Shown: positions 1 through 9,566, numbered from the stretch's first letter. The stretch: 64,000 nucleotides of DNA from Halobacteriovoraceae bacterium (GCA_020635115.1 JACKAK010000005.1:124001-188000); one strand, 5' to 3'. The notes: generated by a model not told the origin, from the letters alone. Program-made: numbers and translations.

Positions 1-1794
1 ATAATTGATTCAAATATGCTAGCTCAACAAAGAATTCAAAAGCGTGACAAAACTATTTCTAAAAAGTCAGAAGTTATTAAAGAACAAGAGATTACCATTG
101 CACAAAAAACAGATACAATTCTTAAACAAGAACAAGATATTGAGAGTAAACGTTTAACTATTATAGAAAAACAAAAAATTATTGAAACTAAACAGGCCCT
201 TTTAATCAAGAAGCAAGCACAAATTAAAGAACTAGAACAAGATGTTGAAGATAAAAAAATGAAAATTGCAGCTAACGAAGCGCAAATTGAAAAAATCAAT
301 AAAGACTTAGATGAACAAATTGCTAAATTGGCAGATGAGTATAAAAGAAATAAAAAATCACAAAAAAGGCTTAACGCTGCAATACGTAGTTTAAAAAAGA
401 AAAGTTCTGAAAAAATTGCTCAACTTGAACAAATTAATCTAGAGGTCAATAAACAATTAAATGTTGTTAACACCTCATTAAATTCAGCTGAAAATCAGTT
501 AAAAAGTGCTGAACAAACAATTGAACAACAAAATCTTCAAACACAGAGACTTAATCAAGAAATTGCACAGGCCACGCAAGATTTATATGACACAAAAATT
601 GCTTATGACCAACAAATTGATAAATTACAAGATGAGCATAAAAGAAAAATGGAGCTTGAAAAACAGAAATTCGAAGACGATTTAAAGAAGCAAAAACTTA
701 GTCTTGAAGAACAACAAAAGAGACTTGCTGCGTTTCAAAAAGAAGCAGACAAAAAAGAAAAAGAGCTCGCTGGCAAAATTGCTAAGTTAAACACGAAAGT
801 GAAAGATGTGAATACGCAACTTTCTGCTGCTGAAAATCAGAAAAGAAAACTTGCAGAGGATTTAGCTCAGGCGACACAGGAATACAAAGATAAAATGGCA
901 AAAATGAAAAGTGATTTTGAATCTCAAATGGCCAGAGATAAAGCAGCTTTTGAGGATAGTTTAAATAAACAAAAACTTAGTGCAGCAGCTAGGGCCAGAA
1001 AAATGGCAGCTTTTCAGAAGGAAGCAGCTGAGAAGGAAAAAGAGTTACAAGGTAGATTGGCCGGTTTGGGTGAAAAAATTTCTGAATCTGAAGGGAAGCT
1101 GGCCAAAGCACAAGATGATCTTGAAGCAGCGAAAAAAGAATCTGGTCGTTATCTTTCAAGCATAAAAAAACTTGAAACTGACAAATCTCAACTTAGTGAT
1201 GAACTTAAACAGGCCCAATCACTTATCGATACACGTAAAAAGTTGGCAAAAAAGATGCTGGCAAATTTCAAGAAAAAGGGTGTGAGTGCTGATGTCGATC
1301 TACAAACAGGAGACGTAACAATTAGCTTTGGTAGAGAGTACTTTGATAGCGGACGAGCTGATTTAAAAAATGGAATGAAATCTTCACTCCAAAAATTTGT
1401 CCCCTCTTACTCTGAGAGTTTGTTTTCTGATCCAGCAATAGCTTCAAAAATAGAAGCTGTTGAAATTATAGGTTTTGCCTCACCTACTTATAATGGAAAG
1501 TTTATCAATCCACAAAGTTTGGATCCCAGTGATAAAAAAGCGGCGGAGTTTAACCTAAAATTATCTCAAAACAGAGCTAACTCGGTATTCAATTATATGT
1601 TTGATAGAAAAAAACTTAAATACAAGCATCAACAAAGACTCTTCCCTCTCGTTAAAGTGACAGGGAGATCTTTTATGACAGAAGAAATCAAAGACATAGA
1701 TAAGTATGAAGGAATGTCAGCTGATGATTTTTGTAAAGAATATGACTGTAAAAAGGCCCAAAGGGTTATTGTAAAATTCAGTTTGAAGAACTAG
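1..1794 (+). CDS. OmpA/MotB-like envelope protein with long coiled-coil stalk (5' partial)
   Basis: The frame is open from base 1, so the ATG at 16 is probably internal and the true start, with any membrane anchor, lies outside the window. Residues 1 to about 420 (from base 16) are Lys/Glu/Gln-rich coiled coil with degenerate repeats of roughly 90-100 residues; KEKEL and KQKLS blocks recur. The last ~160 residues form an OmpA/MotB-like peptidoglycan-binding domain: a GRADLKNGM stretch, an EIIGFASPT strand and the family-typical LSQNRANSVFNYMF. In MotB, ZorB and Pal proteins this fold anchors to the cell wall. The next gene, a MotA/ExbB-like channel, starts 9 bases downstream with a shared-operon ribosome site (AGGAGACGGAG). 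I infer a stator or wall-anchoring partner of that channel. The family call is secure; the role is inferred. Confidence 0.8.
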   Translation: MIDSNMLAQQRIQKRDKTISKKSEVIKEQEITIAQKTDTILKQEQDIESKRLTIIEKQKIIETKQALLIKKQAQIKELEQDVEDKKMKIAANEAQIEKINKDLDEQIAKLADEYKRNKKSQKRLNAAIRSLKKKSSEKIAQLEQINLEVNKQLNVVNTSLNSAENQLKSAEQTIEQQNLQTQRLNQEIAQATQDLYDTKIAYDQQIDKLQDEHKRKMELEKQKFEDDLKKQKLSLEEQQKRLAAFQKEADKKEKELAGKIAKLNTKVKDVNTQLSAAENQKRKLAEDLAQATQEYKDKMAKMKSDFESQMARDKAAFEDSLNKQKLSAAARARKMAAFQKEAAEKEKELQGRLAGLGEKISESEGKLAKAQDDLEAAKKESGRYLSSIKKLETDKSQLSDELKQAQSLIDTRKKLAKKMLANFKKKGVSADVDLQTGDVTISFGREYFDSGRADLKNGMKSSLQKFVPSYSESLFSDPAIASKIEAVEIIGFASPTYNGKFINPQSLDPSDKKAAEFNLKLSQNRANSVFNYMFDRKKLKYKHQQRLFPLVKVTGRSFMTEEIKDIDKYEGMSADDFCKEYDCKKAQRVIVKFSLKN

Positions 1795-1803
1795 GAGACG
1801 GAG

Positions 1804-3057
1804 ATGGTCGATTCAGGTCAACAAGAAATTTTAAAAGGGCTTGCCGACTTATTAACACCGACAATGATTGTTGTCTTTTTTATTGGTACATCACTAAGGG
1901 CGTTAGTGTATTGGACTATAAAAAGAGAAGATTGGTTTGCACGTGAGTTTGAAAGAAGGGCGCATGCATTTCTAGAGCTCATGTCAAAGGATGGTCATTT
2001 TTCTTTCTATTTGGCCACCAAAAAGCTTCTTGAGAAAACATTTTATGAGCTTTTCATTCTTAGAGCAATTATGAAACGTAGAAAACCAGATGTCATCATG
2101 TCTATTAGTGATCGGATATTTTTAATACAACAAGGTGCTGCTTTTATAGTTAAAGATACTTTAAAACAAATAAAGTTTTTAAAACATCAGGGACACCCAC
2201 CTAAAATGTTAGAAATTACGAAAACTGTTTGTCAAAACAATCCATGTTTTAATAAAGTTTTTGGTATAATTCCGGTAACAATTAATGATGTCTTGAACGT
2301 TTTGCCAGGAATGTTTGTCATTGGTGGTATTTTTGGTACATTTCTAGGGATTATGGAAGGTCTTTTTGACCTTACGAATATGGATATAGCAGATGTAGCT
2401 GGTACACAAGATCTAATGAATGATTTCCTTAGTAAGGTTTCATTCTCAATGAGTACTTCACTAACAGGTATTGTTTTATCTGTAACAATGACAATTATGA
2501 ATACCCTACTCAATCCTGAAAAATTATTCTATGACATAATTTTTAGATTTGAAAACTCACTTGATATTCTTTGGAATAGAAGTGACAGTAACTTTCTTCC
2601 TGAAGAAATTAAAGATTTCGATGAAAACAGAGATCCAATCGAGGCCCTTGCAGAAAATGCAGTCCAAAAAGAATTCGAACTCGCAAAGAAATTCAGAAAG
2701 GAAAGGGCCGAACATCTACAAGGTGAACATCTCATTGAAAAAGGGATTCAGGAAATAATAGAAAAAGAAAAAAATACTGGCCAAAATAAACTTGTAGAAG
2801 AAGAAAATCGCACAGAAGAAGTAATCCAAGGCAATACTGCTATAGGTGAACATCAGCAAAAAATTGTTGATGAGCAAGACAATCTAGATACACAGAATAT
2901 ACAAAAACAAGAAACGCAGTATCAACGTCCAGTTGAAAACAAAGAGAACACAGTAGCTGCAAATCTTCCTTCGACACCTCAATCTGCTTCAAATGAATCT
3001 ACTGCTGTATCACAATCGATTCCCTCAAATGAAGATGAAAAAAAGCAAGCAAGTTAG
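1804..3057 (+). CDS. MotA/TolQ/ExbB-like proton-channel family protein
   Basis: This 417-residue membrane protein has a first hydrophobic segment at about residues 17-38. Two further segments at about 167-189 (VIGGIFGTFLGIMEGLF) and 213-236 (SMSTSLTGIVLSVTM) carry the Gly-rich GTFLG and small-residue TSLTGI patterns of the channel helices in MotA, ExbB, TolQ and ZorA. About 180 residues after the last helix are charged and Gln/Glu-rich, probably a cytoplasmic tail without a fold I recognise. It follows an OmpA/MotB-like gene by 9 bases and precedes an FHA coiled-coil gene, so a two-part ion-driven motor is likely. The layout recalls the ZorA/ZorB defence motor, but here the long stalk is on the OmpA partner and no nuclease or helicase gene is visible. 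Flagellar stator and Tol-Pal roles are less likely because the usual neighbours are absent. Confidence 0.8.
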   Translation: MVDSGQQEILKGLADLLTPTMIVVFFIGTSLRALVYWTIKREDWFAREFERRAHAFLELMSKDGHFSFYLATKKLLEKTFYELFILRAIMKRRKPDVIMSISDRIFLIQQGAAFIVKDTLKQIKFLKHQGHPPKMLEITKTVCQNNPCFNKVFGIIPVTINDVLNVLPGMFVIGGIFGTFLGIMEGLFDLTNMDIADVAGTQDLMNDFLSKVSFSMSTSLTGIVLSVTMTIMNTLLNPEKLFYDIIFRFENSLDILWNRSDSNFLPEEIKDFDENRDPIEALAENAVQKEFELAKKFRKERAEHLQGEHLIEKGIQEIIEKEKNTGQNKLVEEENRTEEVIQGNTAIGEHQQKIVDEQDNLDTQNIQKQETQYQRPVENKENTVAANLPSTPQSASNESTAVSQSIPSNEDEKKQAS

Positions 3058-3082
3058 TAACATATTGAAATTTCGAAACTAT

Positions 3083-3107
3083 GGGCCAATTTAACTGGCC
3101 CTTTTTT
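3083..3107 (+). terminator. Rho-independent terminator after the MotA-like gene
   Basis: GGGCCA (3083-3088) pairs with TGGCCC (3096-3101) around a 7-base loop and is followed directly by six T residues. It lies 26 bases after the stop of the channel gene, so it separates the motor pair from the FHA gene, which then needs its own promoter or read-through. Confidence 0.75.
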
Positions 3108-3151
3108 ATTCGTATTATTTTGAAATTAGTTTTTAATTGATAAAAAGACTT

Positions 3152-3178
3152 TAATTATTTTTGTGTTATGTCCGATGA
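3152..3178 (+). promoter_or_regulatory. Weak candidate FliA (sigma-28)-like promoter of the FHA gene
   Basis: TCCGATGA at 3171-3178 matches six of eight positions of the FliA -10 consensus GCCGATAA. The element at -35, TAATTATT (3152-3159), is a partial match at the canonical 11-base spacing. On its own it is weak; it gains some weight from better matches upstream of other giant envelope genes in this window. Confidence 0.3.
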
Positions 3179-3179
3179 G

Positions 3180-3194
3180 ACCTAGAGACTAGGT
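3180..3194. promoter_or_regulatory. Perfect inverted repeat in the FHA gene leader
   Basis: ACCTAG-AGA-CTAGGT is a perfect 6-base palindromic pair with a 3-base centre, placed 20 bases before the FHA-gene start and directly after the candidate -10. It could be an operator or a small leader hairpin. I see no second copy in the window. Confidence 0.35.
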
Positions 3195-3213
3195 TTGTTA
3201 AAAGTATAGGATC

Positions 3214-6200
3214 ATGGCAGGAAAAGGTTATTACAACATTAATATTATCACCGATAATGGTGTGTTTGATAAAACAATCAAAGGAGCTGATTTTGTCATT
3301 GGAAGTTCAAAGAAGTCTAATCTCATTTTAAAAGTTCCTGGTGTTAGTAGAAAACATCTTAAAATAGCTCAGATTAACGGACAAACCTATATTGAAGACC
3401 TCCACTCTTCAAATGGTACTTTATTAGATGGAGTACCAATGGATCCAGGAATACCAATTAAATACACTGGTCAAAAAATTAAAATTGGAATTGATGAAGT
3501 TGTTATTACATTAGTAAGAGTAACAGAAAAAATGGATAATGATCTTTTAGATTTGGCCCCAAAAGAATATCGCCCATCAAAATCTGATAGCACAGGATCG
3601 GAGAGAGTCCCTGCCGAAATCTCTTCTCCGGCCTTTGAAAATATTGACAAATTATTAGAGGAGGACAATCAAAATTACAAACCTGAAGCAAAAGTAAATC
3701 ATGAGATGCCAATTGACCGTTCTGGATCAATTGATATTTCTGGACAATTAGAAATTAATAAGATCCTTGCAAATGAAGTAACAGACTTAAAAGATAATAT
3801 CGATGAAATGCGTTCAAAAGTTAAGAAAACAAAAAATGAACAAGATAAAATTGAAAATGAGATTAAGGATCTTGAAAAAAAGAAAAAAGAAATCATCTAT
3901 GAACTTGAAGAACTAAAAAAAGATCATGAACACTTTGAAAAGAAAGCAAAAAAATCACTTGAAAAAGAGTTTGAACGAAAGCGTGAAATGTTCGAAAGTG
4001 AATTAGATGAAAAAAAAGAAGAGGCCAGAAAAGATATTGAAATGCAACGTCTTGAGACAGCACAAGAAATTGAGAAAAAAAGAAAACAGTATGAAGTTGA
4101 AATTGAAGAAATTAGAAAGTCAGAAATAAAAAAAATAAATGAGCAAATAGTTAATCTTCTATCCGATAATGAATCTGAAATTAAGAAGGCCAGAATAGAA
4201 AATGAAAATTTTATTGTACAAGCTAGGGCCGATAGCGAAAGATTGCTAGAAGAGGCCAAGGCACATCGAGAAATGATTTTAGAAGAGGCCGAAAAAAGCG
4301 CAAAAAAACTTGAAAAAATCACCACGGCCAAGGCAAAAGATATCGAAGCACAAGCACAACTTTTTGCAGCAGATATGAGAAAAAGTGCTGAAAATGAACT
4401 TTCTTTTTATAAAGAAAAAGCTGATCGAGAAGCAAATATAATTCTTGAAAAAGCACAAAATGATGCGCATAAACTTATAGTTGAGGCCAATGAAAAAGCA
4501 GAGTTTGTGATCAAAAATGCTTTTAATGCTTCTGTTATACTTAAAAATGAAACAAATGAAGATCTAACAGAAAGTAATTTTAAAGAAATTTTTAAAGATT
4601 ATCAGAAAAAAGGAAATTCTGCCTACTCCAGCTTACAATTACAAACGCAAGAAGAATATGCTGAACTAATGAGGGCGAAAACAGAAGCAATTGAACAAAA
4701 AAATCTACTGATTATAGAAAAAGAAAAACAAGAGTTACTTTTTAATGCAAAAGAAGAAGCAATAGAATTAAGAAAAGATGCCCAACAAAAAGCGGATAAT
4801 ATAGTGAGAGAGGCCTATGTTTCAGCAAAACTCCTAACACATGAGGCCGATGCAAAACTCTTTGTTCTCAAAAAAGAATATGACGAAATAAAATCTAAAT
4901 ATGAACAAGATAAGGTTTTTTATAATGAAGATTTAAGTGATATAAAAAATGAATATCACAATATTAAAGAAGATATCAAATTACTCATTGAACAAAAAAA
5001 TGAACTAAAATTTATCGTTTCCGATGAAGAGAAAAAAATTATTGATTTGAAACAAGAAAGAGATTTTCATCAAAAATCTTTAGAACATGATAGAGAATCC
5101 ATTGAAGCAAAAATTAATGATCTTAGAAATAAATTTATCGAAGAGAAAAGAGACTTTGAAGAGAAAAAACTTTATCATGAAGAGGAACTTCAAACGATAA
5201 AAACGGAAATCTCATCAAAAAAAGATAAATTAGCTGAAAACGAAAGAAAACTAATTAACTTAAAAGATGAAGTTGATAAGATTGAAAAAGACAAAACCGC
5301 GGCCTACGAAAAGCTTCAAGAAATACATCAAGATATACTAAGGATCACCTCAGAAAAAGAATTACTCATTGATCAGAAGAAAGATTTAGAAATTAAATCT
5401 GAACTAATTATGAAAGAGGCCGAAATGAGGGCCAACGAGATGATTCAAAGGGCCAATGATAAAAATGAGCTAAAAGAAACAAAACTTAATGAACTAGAAG
5501 AACATCTCGATCAAAGATCACAAGAAATTAAAAATCTTGAAAAAGTTGTGGCCAAAGAAACAGAAAAAAAACAACGTGATGCGGATGAATATTATACTGA
5601 AATGCTGAAAAAGGGAGATAAATATGAAAGAGATAAAATTCAATCTGCTGATTCATATGAAAATGAAAAAATTAAATTTGGTGATGAATACTATATTGGT
5701 AAAAAACTAGAAGGTGATCAATACTACAATGAAAAACTAACGCAAGCAAACAACTACTACAATGAAAAACAAACAGAAATATCTACTAAAATTAAAGAAC
5801 ATGAAATTAACATTGCACAAAAGCAAAGTGAATTAAAAGAAAAGATTAAACAATTTAATGTTGAAAAAGATAATTATGAAGAAAAAATCAAAGAAAGACA
5901 TAAAATAGTTCAAGACGAATTAGAAAGTGGAACATTAAAAATTGAAAAACATCTTGAACAAGAATATATAAAACTTGAAGAAGCAACAATTTCAAATGAA
6001 AAACAAGCGCAAGATAGAAAAAAAGAAATCTTAGACAAAGCAAACAAAGAAGCACTAACAATTATAAAAAATGCTCGAATACACAAAGAAAAAGTAATAG
6101 AGGAATCTGACAAAATAAAAAAGGATGCTGATGTCTATGATAAACATAAAAGAACCAACGCAGACAAATATCATGAGACTACAATTCAAAATACAGACGC

Positions 6201-7302
6201 CTCTGCAAATGAATTATTAGACGTTGCAAATAAAAAGAAAAAAGAACTTGAATCAGAAATTAATAAAAGAAAAAATAATCTTCAAATTGAGGTTGAACAA
6301 GAAAGATTAAAAATGATGGAAAGAGTTCAAAATGAAGAAACTGAATTAAGGAAAAGTATTAAGGCCATAAAAGCTAAAGGTGAAAAAGAATTTGAAGAAA
6401 GAAAAAAAGAACAAGAGCTAGAATTAGGACGTATCAAATTAAAAGAGAAAGAAGTTATCGAAGCAGAAAGGCAACAGATGAGAAAAGCTGAAAAGGCCAG
6501 AGTAAAAATGCAAATTTCGAATATCGCAGATAATTTAGATGTTCTACTTTTAGATAAATTTGAAGATATTAAAAATCATCATGGTGCGATTAAAAACGTT
6601 TTACCCTCTAAGGAAATAAAAGAAATAGTTAAATATGCTTTTGCTACAGATGATGTTCAAAAAGACAAAAACCTCGAAAAAGCTCTTCCCTTTAATCAAG
6701 ATGCGGCCCAAAAAGTAAAAGATTTTTACAAAAGAACAGGAATCAAAATTGCTGTGGGATTATCAGTCATTTCTTTGATCATTTTTTCTGGAGATATTTA
6801 CAATGGTGTTTTAAATATTGTGAGTTCAAAACAATCTGATTCAGATGAACTCCTCAATCAAATCAAAGAAAATAAGAAAAATAAACCTATCTTTGATCCA
6901 GCAAAAACAGATGATTTTAAAAATACATTCACTGACAATCTTCTATATAATCGTGGTTTTGAAATTATTAAACTGAATTCAGAGTATAGAAAGCAATGGA
7001 CAATTGATTTAAATAATTTCATTGTAAATGAGTTAAATTTGTCTGAAAATGCTATCATTCCATATATGAGTAATGAAACAAATATGATCAGGGAAATGGC
7101 CGATATTCGAGTCAAAATTAATATTGACAAACCAGAAAAAGGAATTGAAAGATTGCGAGAAGTTGAGGCCAATTACCTTCCAGCACTTAAAAATGCATTT
7201 AACAATGATCCTGAAAAATGGGTAAAATACTGGGAGTTTCACAGTAAACATTTTTCAAGTTATAGACAAAATAATAGAAATCTTGCAAGTGAACAAAAAT
7301 AA
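3214..7302 (+). CDS. FHA-domain protein with giant coiled-coil stalk and single membrane span
   Basis: This 1362-residue protein starts with a forkhead-associated domain (about residues 1-105). It shows the family positions GSSKKSN, SRKHLKI and DLHSSNGTLLDG, which bind phosphothreonine peptides. Residues ~175-1130 are almost continuous coiled coil. Two tracts repeat every 11 residues with aromatic Tyr positions (about 790-855 and 972-1004). One hydrophobic segment (about 1177-1195, IAVGLSVISLIIFSG) follows, then ~165 C-terminal residues with no family I recognise. With no signal peptide and the FHA domain first, I infer a cytoplasmic FHA end and a stalk leading to an inner-membrane anchor, with the C-terminus in the periplasm. 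It follows a MotA-like/OmpA-like pair and may be a phospho-dependent scaffold for it. The start is preceded by TAGGAT. The terminator at 3083 means co-transcription is not certain. Confidence 0.85.
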   Translation: MAGKGYYNINIITDNGVFDKTIKGADFVIGSSKKSNLILKVPGVSRKHLKIAQINGQTYIEDLHSSNGTLLDGVPMDPGIPIKYTGQKIKIGIDEVVITLVRVTEKMDNDLLDLAPKEYRPSKSDSTGSERVPAEISSPAFENIDKLLEEDNQNYKPEAKVNHEMPIDRSGSIDISGQLEINKILANEVTDLKDNIDEMRSKVKKTKNEQDKIENEIKDLEKKKKEIIYELEELKKDHEHFEKKAKKSLEKEFERKREMFESELDEKKEEARKDIEMQRLETAQEIEKKRKQYEVEIEEIRKSEIKKINEQIVNLLSDNESEIKKARIENENFIVQARADSERLLEEAKAHREMILEEAEKSAKKLEKITTAKAKDIEAQAQLFAADMRKSAENELSFYKEKADREANIILEKAQNDAHKLIVEANEKAEFVIKNAFNASVILKNETNEDLTESNFKEIFKDYQKKGNSAYSSLQLQTQEEYAELMRAKTEAIEQKNLLIIEKEKQELLFNAKEEAIELRKDAQQKADNIVREAYVSAKLLTHEADAKLFVLKKEYDEIKSKYEQDKVFYNEDLSDIKNEYHNIKEDIKLLIEQKNELKFIVSDEEKKIIDLKQERDFHQKSLEHDRESIEAKINDLRNKFIEEKRDFEEKKLYHEEELQTIKTEISSKKDKLAENERKLINLKDEVDKIEKDKTAAYEKLQEIHQDILRITSEKELLIDQKKDLEIKSELIMKEAEMRANEMIQRANDKNELKETKLNELEEHLDQRSQEIKNLEKVVAKETEKKQRDADEYYTEMLKKGDKYERDKIQSADSYENEKIKFGDEYYIGKKLEGDQYYNEKLTQANNYYNEKQTEISTKIKEHEINIAQKQSELKEKIKQFNVEKDNYEEKIKERHKIVQDELESGTLKIEKHLEQEYIKLEEATISNEKQAQDRKKEILDKANKEALTIIKNARIHKEKVIEESDKIKKDADVYDKHKRTNADKYHETTIQNTDASANELLDVANKKKKELESEINKRKNNLQIEVEQERLKMMERVQNEETELRKSIKAIKAKGEKEFEERKKEQELELGRIKLKEKEVIEAERQQMRKAEKARVKMQISNIADNLDVLLLDKFEDIKNHHGAIKNVLPSKEIKEIVKYAFATDDVQKDKNLEKALPFNQDAAQKVKDFYKRTGIKIAVGLSVISLIIFSGDIYNGVLNIVSSKQSDSDELLNQIKENKKNKPIFDPAKTDDFKNTFTDNLLYNRGFEIIKLNSEYRKQWTIDLNNFIVNELNLSENAIIPYMSNETNMIREMADIRVKINIDKPEKGIERLREVEANYLPALKNAFNNDPEKWVKYWEFHSKHFSSYRQNNRNLASEQK
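5581..5778 (+). repeat. Six tandem 11-residue (hendecad) repeats in the FHA stalk
   Basis: Residues 790-855 read as six consecutive 11-mers, beginning ADEYYTEMLKK, GDKYERDKIQS, ADSYENEKIKF and ending ANNYYNEKQTE. Each starts [AG][DN]x[Y/x]Y. An 11-residue period is typical of right-handed coiled coils and differs from the heptad stretches around it. Confidence 0.75.
6127..6225 (+). repeat. Second hendecad tract in the FHA stalk
   Basis: Residues 972-1004 form three further 11-mers (ADVYDKHKRTN, ADKYHETTIQN, TDASANELLDV). They have the same Ala-Asp-x-Tyr opening as the first tract, about 120 residues after it ends. Confidence 0.6.
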
Positions 7303-7698
7303 TCTCAATTTTGAAAATCGTGTTTTGTTAAAATCCCCTACTGGCCTAATTTTAAAATTATCTCTTGGAACGAAATTCTTTGTAGTAGCGACAACTAAAT
7401 TCTTGCTTTTTTTTGAAGGGCCAACTTGTGCACAAAAAGATAAAAGGAAACATACCTTTTTCGATTGTTAGTTTAAATTTTTAATAGCCCCATCCCAAGT
7501 CCTAGATGAACTGAGAAAATAATCAATATTCCAAATCTTGATATATTATGTATTAATTTTATTTTCAATATTTCTATCTGATTCATTCTTGCACAATAGT
7601 TAGTCAGTAAATTGTTTTAACTTTTGTATAAAATTCATCATTGTGGTTTTTTAGACATATCTAAATATATGTATATGGAATTCTTGTGAGTTTATTTT
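7303..7698. other. Non-coding stretch between convergent genes
   Basis: These 396 bases lie between the ends of two convergent genes. They are AT-rich, with short frames in both strands but none with a credible start, ribosome site or family resemblance. I see no hairpin followed by a T run. Nothing else is visible. Confidence 0.5.
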
Positions 7699-8436
7699 TC
7701 AAATCATCCTCATAAAATGTTCAATTGTTTGCTGTTGTATCAATTCCAAAAAAACCCTTGTATTTTGGTAATATTGTTGATCCTGTAGATCTGACCATTC
7801 TTTTAAATCTTCAACAGAGAGGTCCTTGTAAGCGTATAAACCAATGAAATAATATGTATTCATAAAATGAGAATAAATTTCATGTGAAATTTTATTAGCA
7901 CTATAATCTTTTTGCTTACTATCACTTGTCATCCTTAATGTTAAATCAATCAGTCCCTTAAGACCAACCTGAGAAGGGTTACTTGTGAGGAGCAACTTAC
8001 GAATGTACTCTGCCCTTTCCTTATGATCTTTTTGATCTGCATAAGAATCTAAATAATCCTTAATTTCTTTTTCATCAATTTCCTTAACTCTAAGCTTATT
8101 CACTTTTTTTATAATTGAACTACTCATCATTTTGGAAATATCATCTGCAAATTTTTCATATCCATTAGTTGTCAAGGCCTTATCCATTAAGTATTTGTTA
8201 AAATCCTTTTGGTTAAAAACTTCTAATATTTTTTTGTAAATCGCTTCATTGATATACTCTTTGTATTTCGTTCTAATATGATTTAGTTGCACTTTAAAAT
8301 CATTGTCAGAAAAGCCGATTTCTCTCAGAGGAAGTGGGAGCTCTTCTAGATGAGAGTAGTTTTCATATTCCTTATTTGAATGCGTTGCGCAACCATTTAG
8401 TATCAGAAGTAATAAAAGTAAGCTCCATTTTCTCAT
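7699..8436 (-). CDS. Predicted lipoprotein of unknown function
   Basis: This 245-residue protein has a short basic start, a Leu-rich hydrophobic core and the lipobox LNGC (residues 13-16), so it should be exported and lipid-anchored. The mature part is helix-rich and charged, without a domain I recognise. It lies 9 bases downstream of an astacin-like protease gene on the same strand, so the two are probably co-transcribed, and it may assist or tether the protease. The function is unknown. Confidence 0.75.
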   Translation of the reverse strand: MRKWSLLLLLLILNGCATHSNKEYENYSHLEELPLPLREIGFSDNDFKVQLNHIRTKYKEYINEAIYKKILEVFNQKDFNKYLMDKALTTNGYEKFADDISKMMSSSIIKKVNKLRVKEIDEKEIKDYLDSYADQKDHKERAEYIRKLLLTSNPSQVGLKGLIDLTLRMTSDSKQKDYSANKISHEIYSHFMNTYYFIGLYAYKDLSVEDLKEWSDLQDQQYYQNTRVFLELIQQQTIEHFMRMI

Positions 8437-8445
8437 AACCTATCC

Positions 8446-9417
8446 CTATTTTTTATACATCATATTGAGTACTTCAATGTCCCAATAACTTAATTCTGAT
8501 TCATTTTTTGTATAAACACTACCATCTTTTGAAATAATTGTTGGGTGTGATTTATCAAGTGCAAATGAGTATGGATCATACATCATAATGGATTGGAGAT
8601 CTAATTCATCGTTATAGAGATTAAAAACGCTCTTTGGAACTCTTCTAAATTGATCATGAAATTTTTCTTCTATATTACCCCAAAAAATTTCAATATAATT
8701 ATCCCGATCTTCTCTCGATTGTTCATGAAACCTCCCAACAGCATGATTCATTTCATGGAGTATTTCCCCGACTCGACAGCCATTGGAAAGTTTGATTTCT
8801 TGCTTTCCTCCAACTTTTCCTACAAAGGAATAGCAATGTTCTTTTCCAGAAGTGAAGTAAATATAATCTTTCTGGCCTTGCCTAGGAATGAATTGTAGAT
8901 TAGTTTGTTGATTCATAAAGTCGATAGCAGTTAACACTTGACCTTCAATTTCGAGACGAGAATCAATCACATAAGGAACTATTCCATCCGGCCAAAGTGA
9001 TGGTTTTTCTATTTTTATTTTTTGATTATTTGGTTTGCCCTTAAGACTTCCTTTTAAAATTAACGTATCATGGAAGGTAAAGAAATCCTTATGCTCTTCC
9101 AAAGAATCCTTCTTTAGATATACATTCCCTTCATTATCCGTTTCAAGAATATCAACTTTATCCCAATTAACATTCTTAGGGATTTCATAAATTATTTTCG
9201 AAGGCCTTGTTCTTTTGGAATCATTCGAATTTTGTGACAAGTTTTTCTTATGAAGTATTTGGGTTAAATTATCTTTCAATGAAGAATCATTCATAGTAGA
9301 AGAATTGTCTTTTAAACTCTCTTTAGGAATTATTTCATCTGAATTTTTTTTAATTTTTAAATTAATATAAAAACCAATTGAGATGATTAAAAAACTCAAA
9401 AATACAATTTTTTTCAC
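8446..9417 (-). CDS. Secreted astacin-like (M12A) zinc metalloprotease
   Basis: This 323-residue protein has an N-terminal hydrophobic segment (about residues 3-20), a signal peptide or membrane anchor. A polar linker and a probable propeptide (to about 130) follow, then a catalytic domain. The zinc signature HEMNHAVGRFHEQSRED fits the astacin pattern HExxHxxGxxHExxRxD: three His ligands and the catalytic Glu. The later IMMYDPYSFA is the Met-turn with its ligand-side Tyr. Such proteases digest extracellular or prey proteins. A strong ribosome site (GGGGGAGAGG) precedes the start. The downstream lipoprotein gene is 9 bases away. The absence of extra C-terminal domains suggests a minimal secreted protease. 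Confidence 0.88.
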   Translation of the reverse strand: MKKIVFLSFLIISIGFYINLKIKKNSDEIIPKESLKDNSSTMNDSSLKDNLTQILHKKNLSQNSNDSKRTRPSKIIYEIPKNVNWDKVDILETDNEGNVYLKKDSLEEHKDFFTFHDTLILKGSLKGKPNNQKIKIEKPSLWPDGIVPYVIDSRLEIEGQVLTAIDFMNQQTNLQFIPRQGQKDYIYFTSGKEHCYSFVGKVGGKQEIKLSNGCRVGEILHEMNHAVGRFHEQSREDRDNYIEIFWGNIEEKFHDQFRRVPKSVFNLYNDELDLQSIMMYDPYSFALDKSHPTIISKDGSVYTKNESELSYWDIEVLNMMYKK

Positions 9418-9566
9418 CTCTCCCCCTTGAAAAAATATTTTCAGTCTAAAATATCAAAAAACTGTAGAGAAGACATCATATTTCCAATCTAAACAATATA
9501 TGCAATATTGAAATTATTAGGAGAAACATTTAGAATAAGAGACTAATCACTATTTAAGGTTCTGAT

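Noticed and set aside
1..3057. Identification of the first two genes as a Zorya phage-defence system.
   Set aside because: The channel and OmpA families fit, but the long stalk is on the wrong partner and no ZorC, ZorD or ZorE-like gene follows; only a remote relation is supported.
7311..7500. A minus-strand frame with an ATG after AAAAAGG and a short hydrophobic start.
   Set aside because: It ends after about 30 codons and the continuing sequence is in a different frame; nothing supports a gene.
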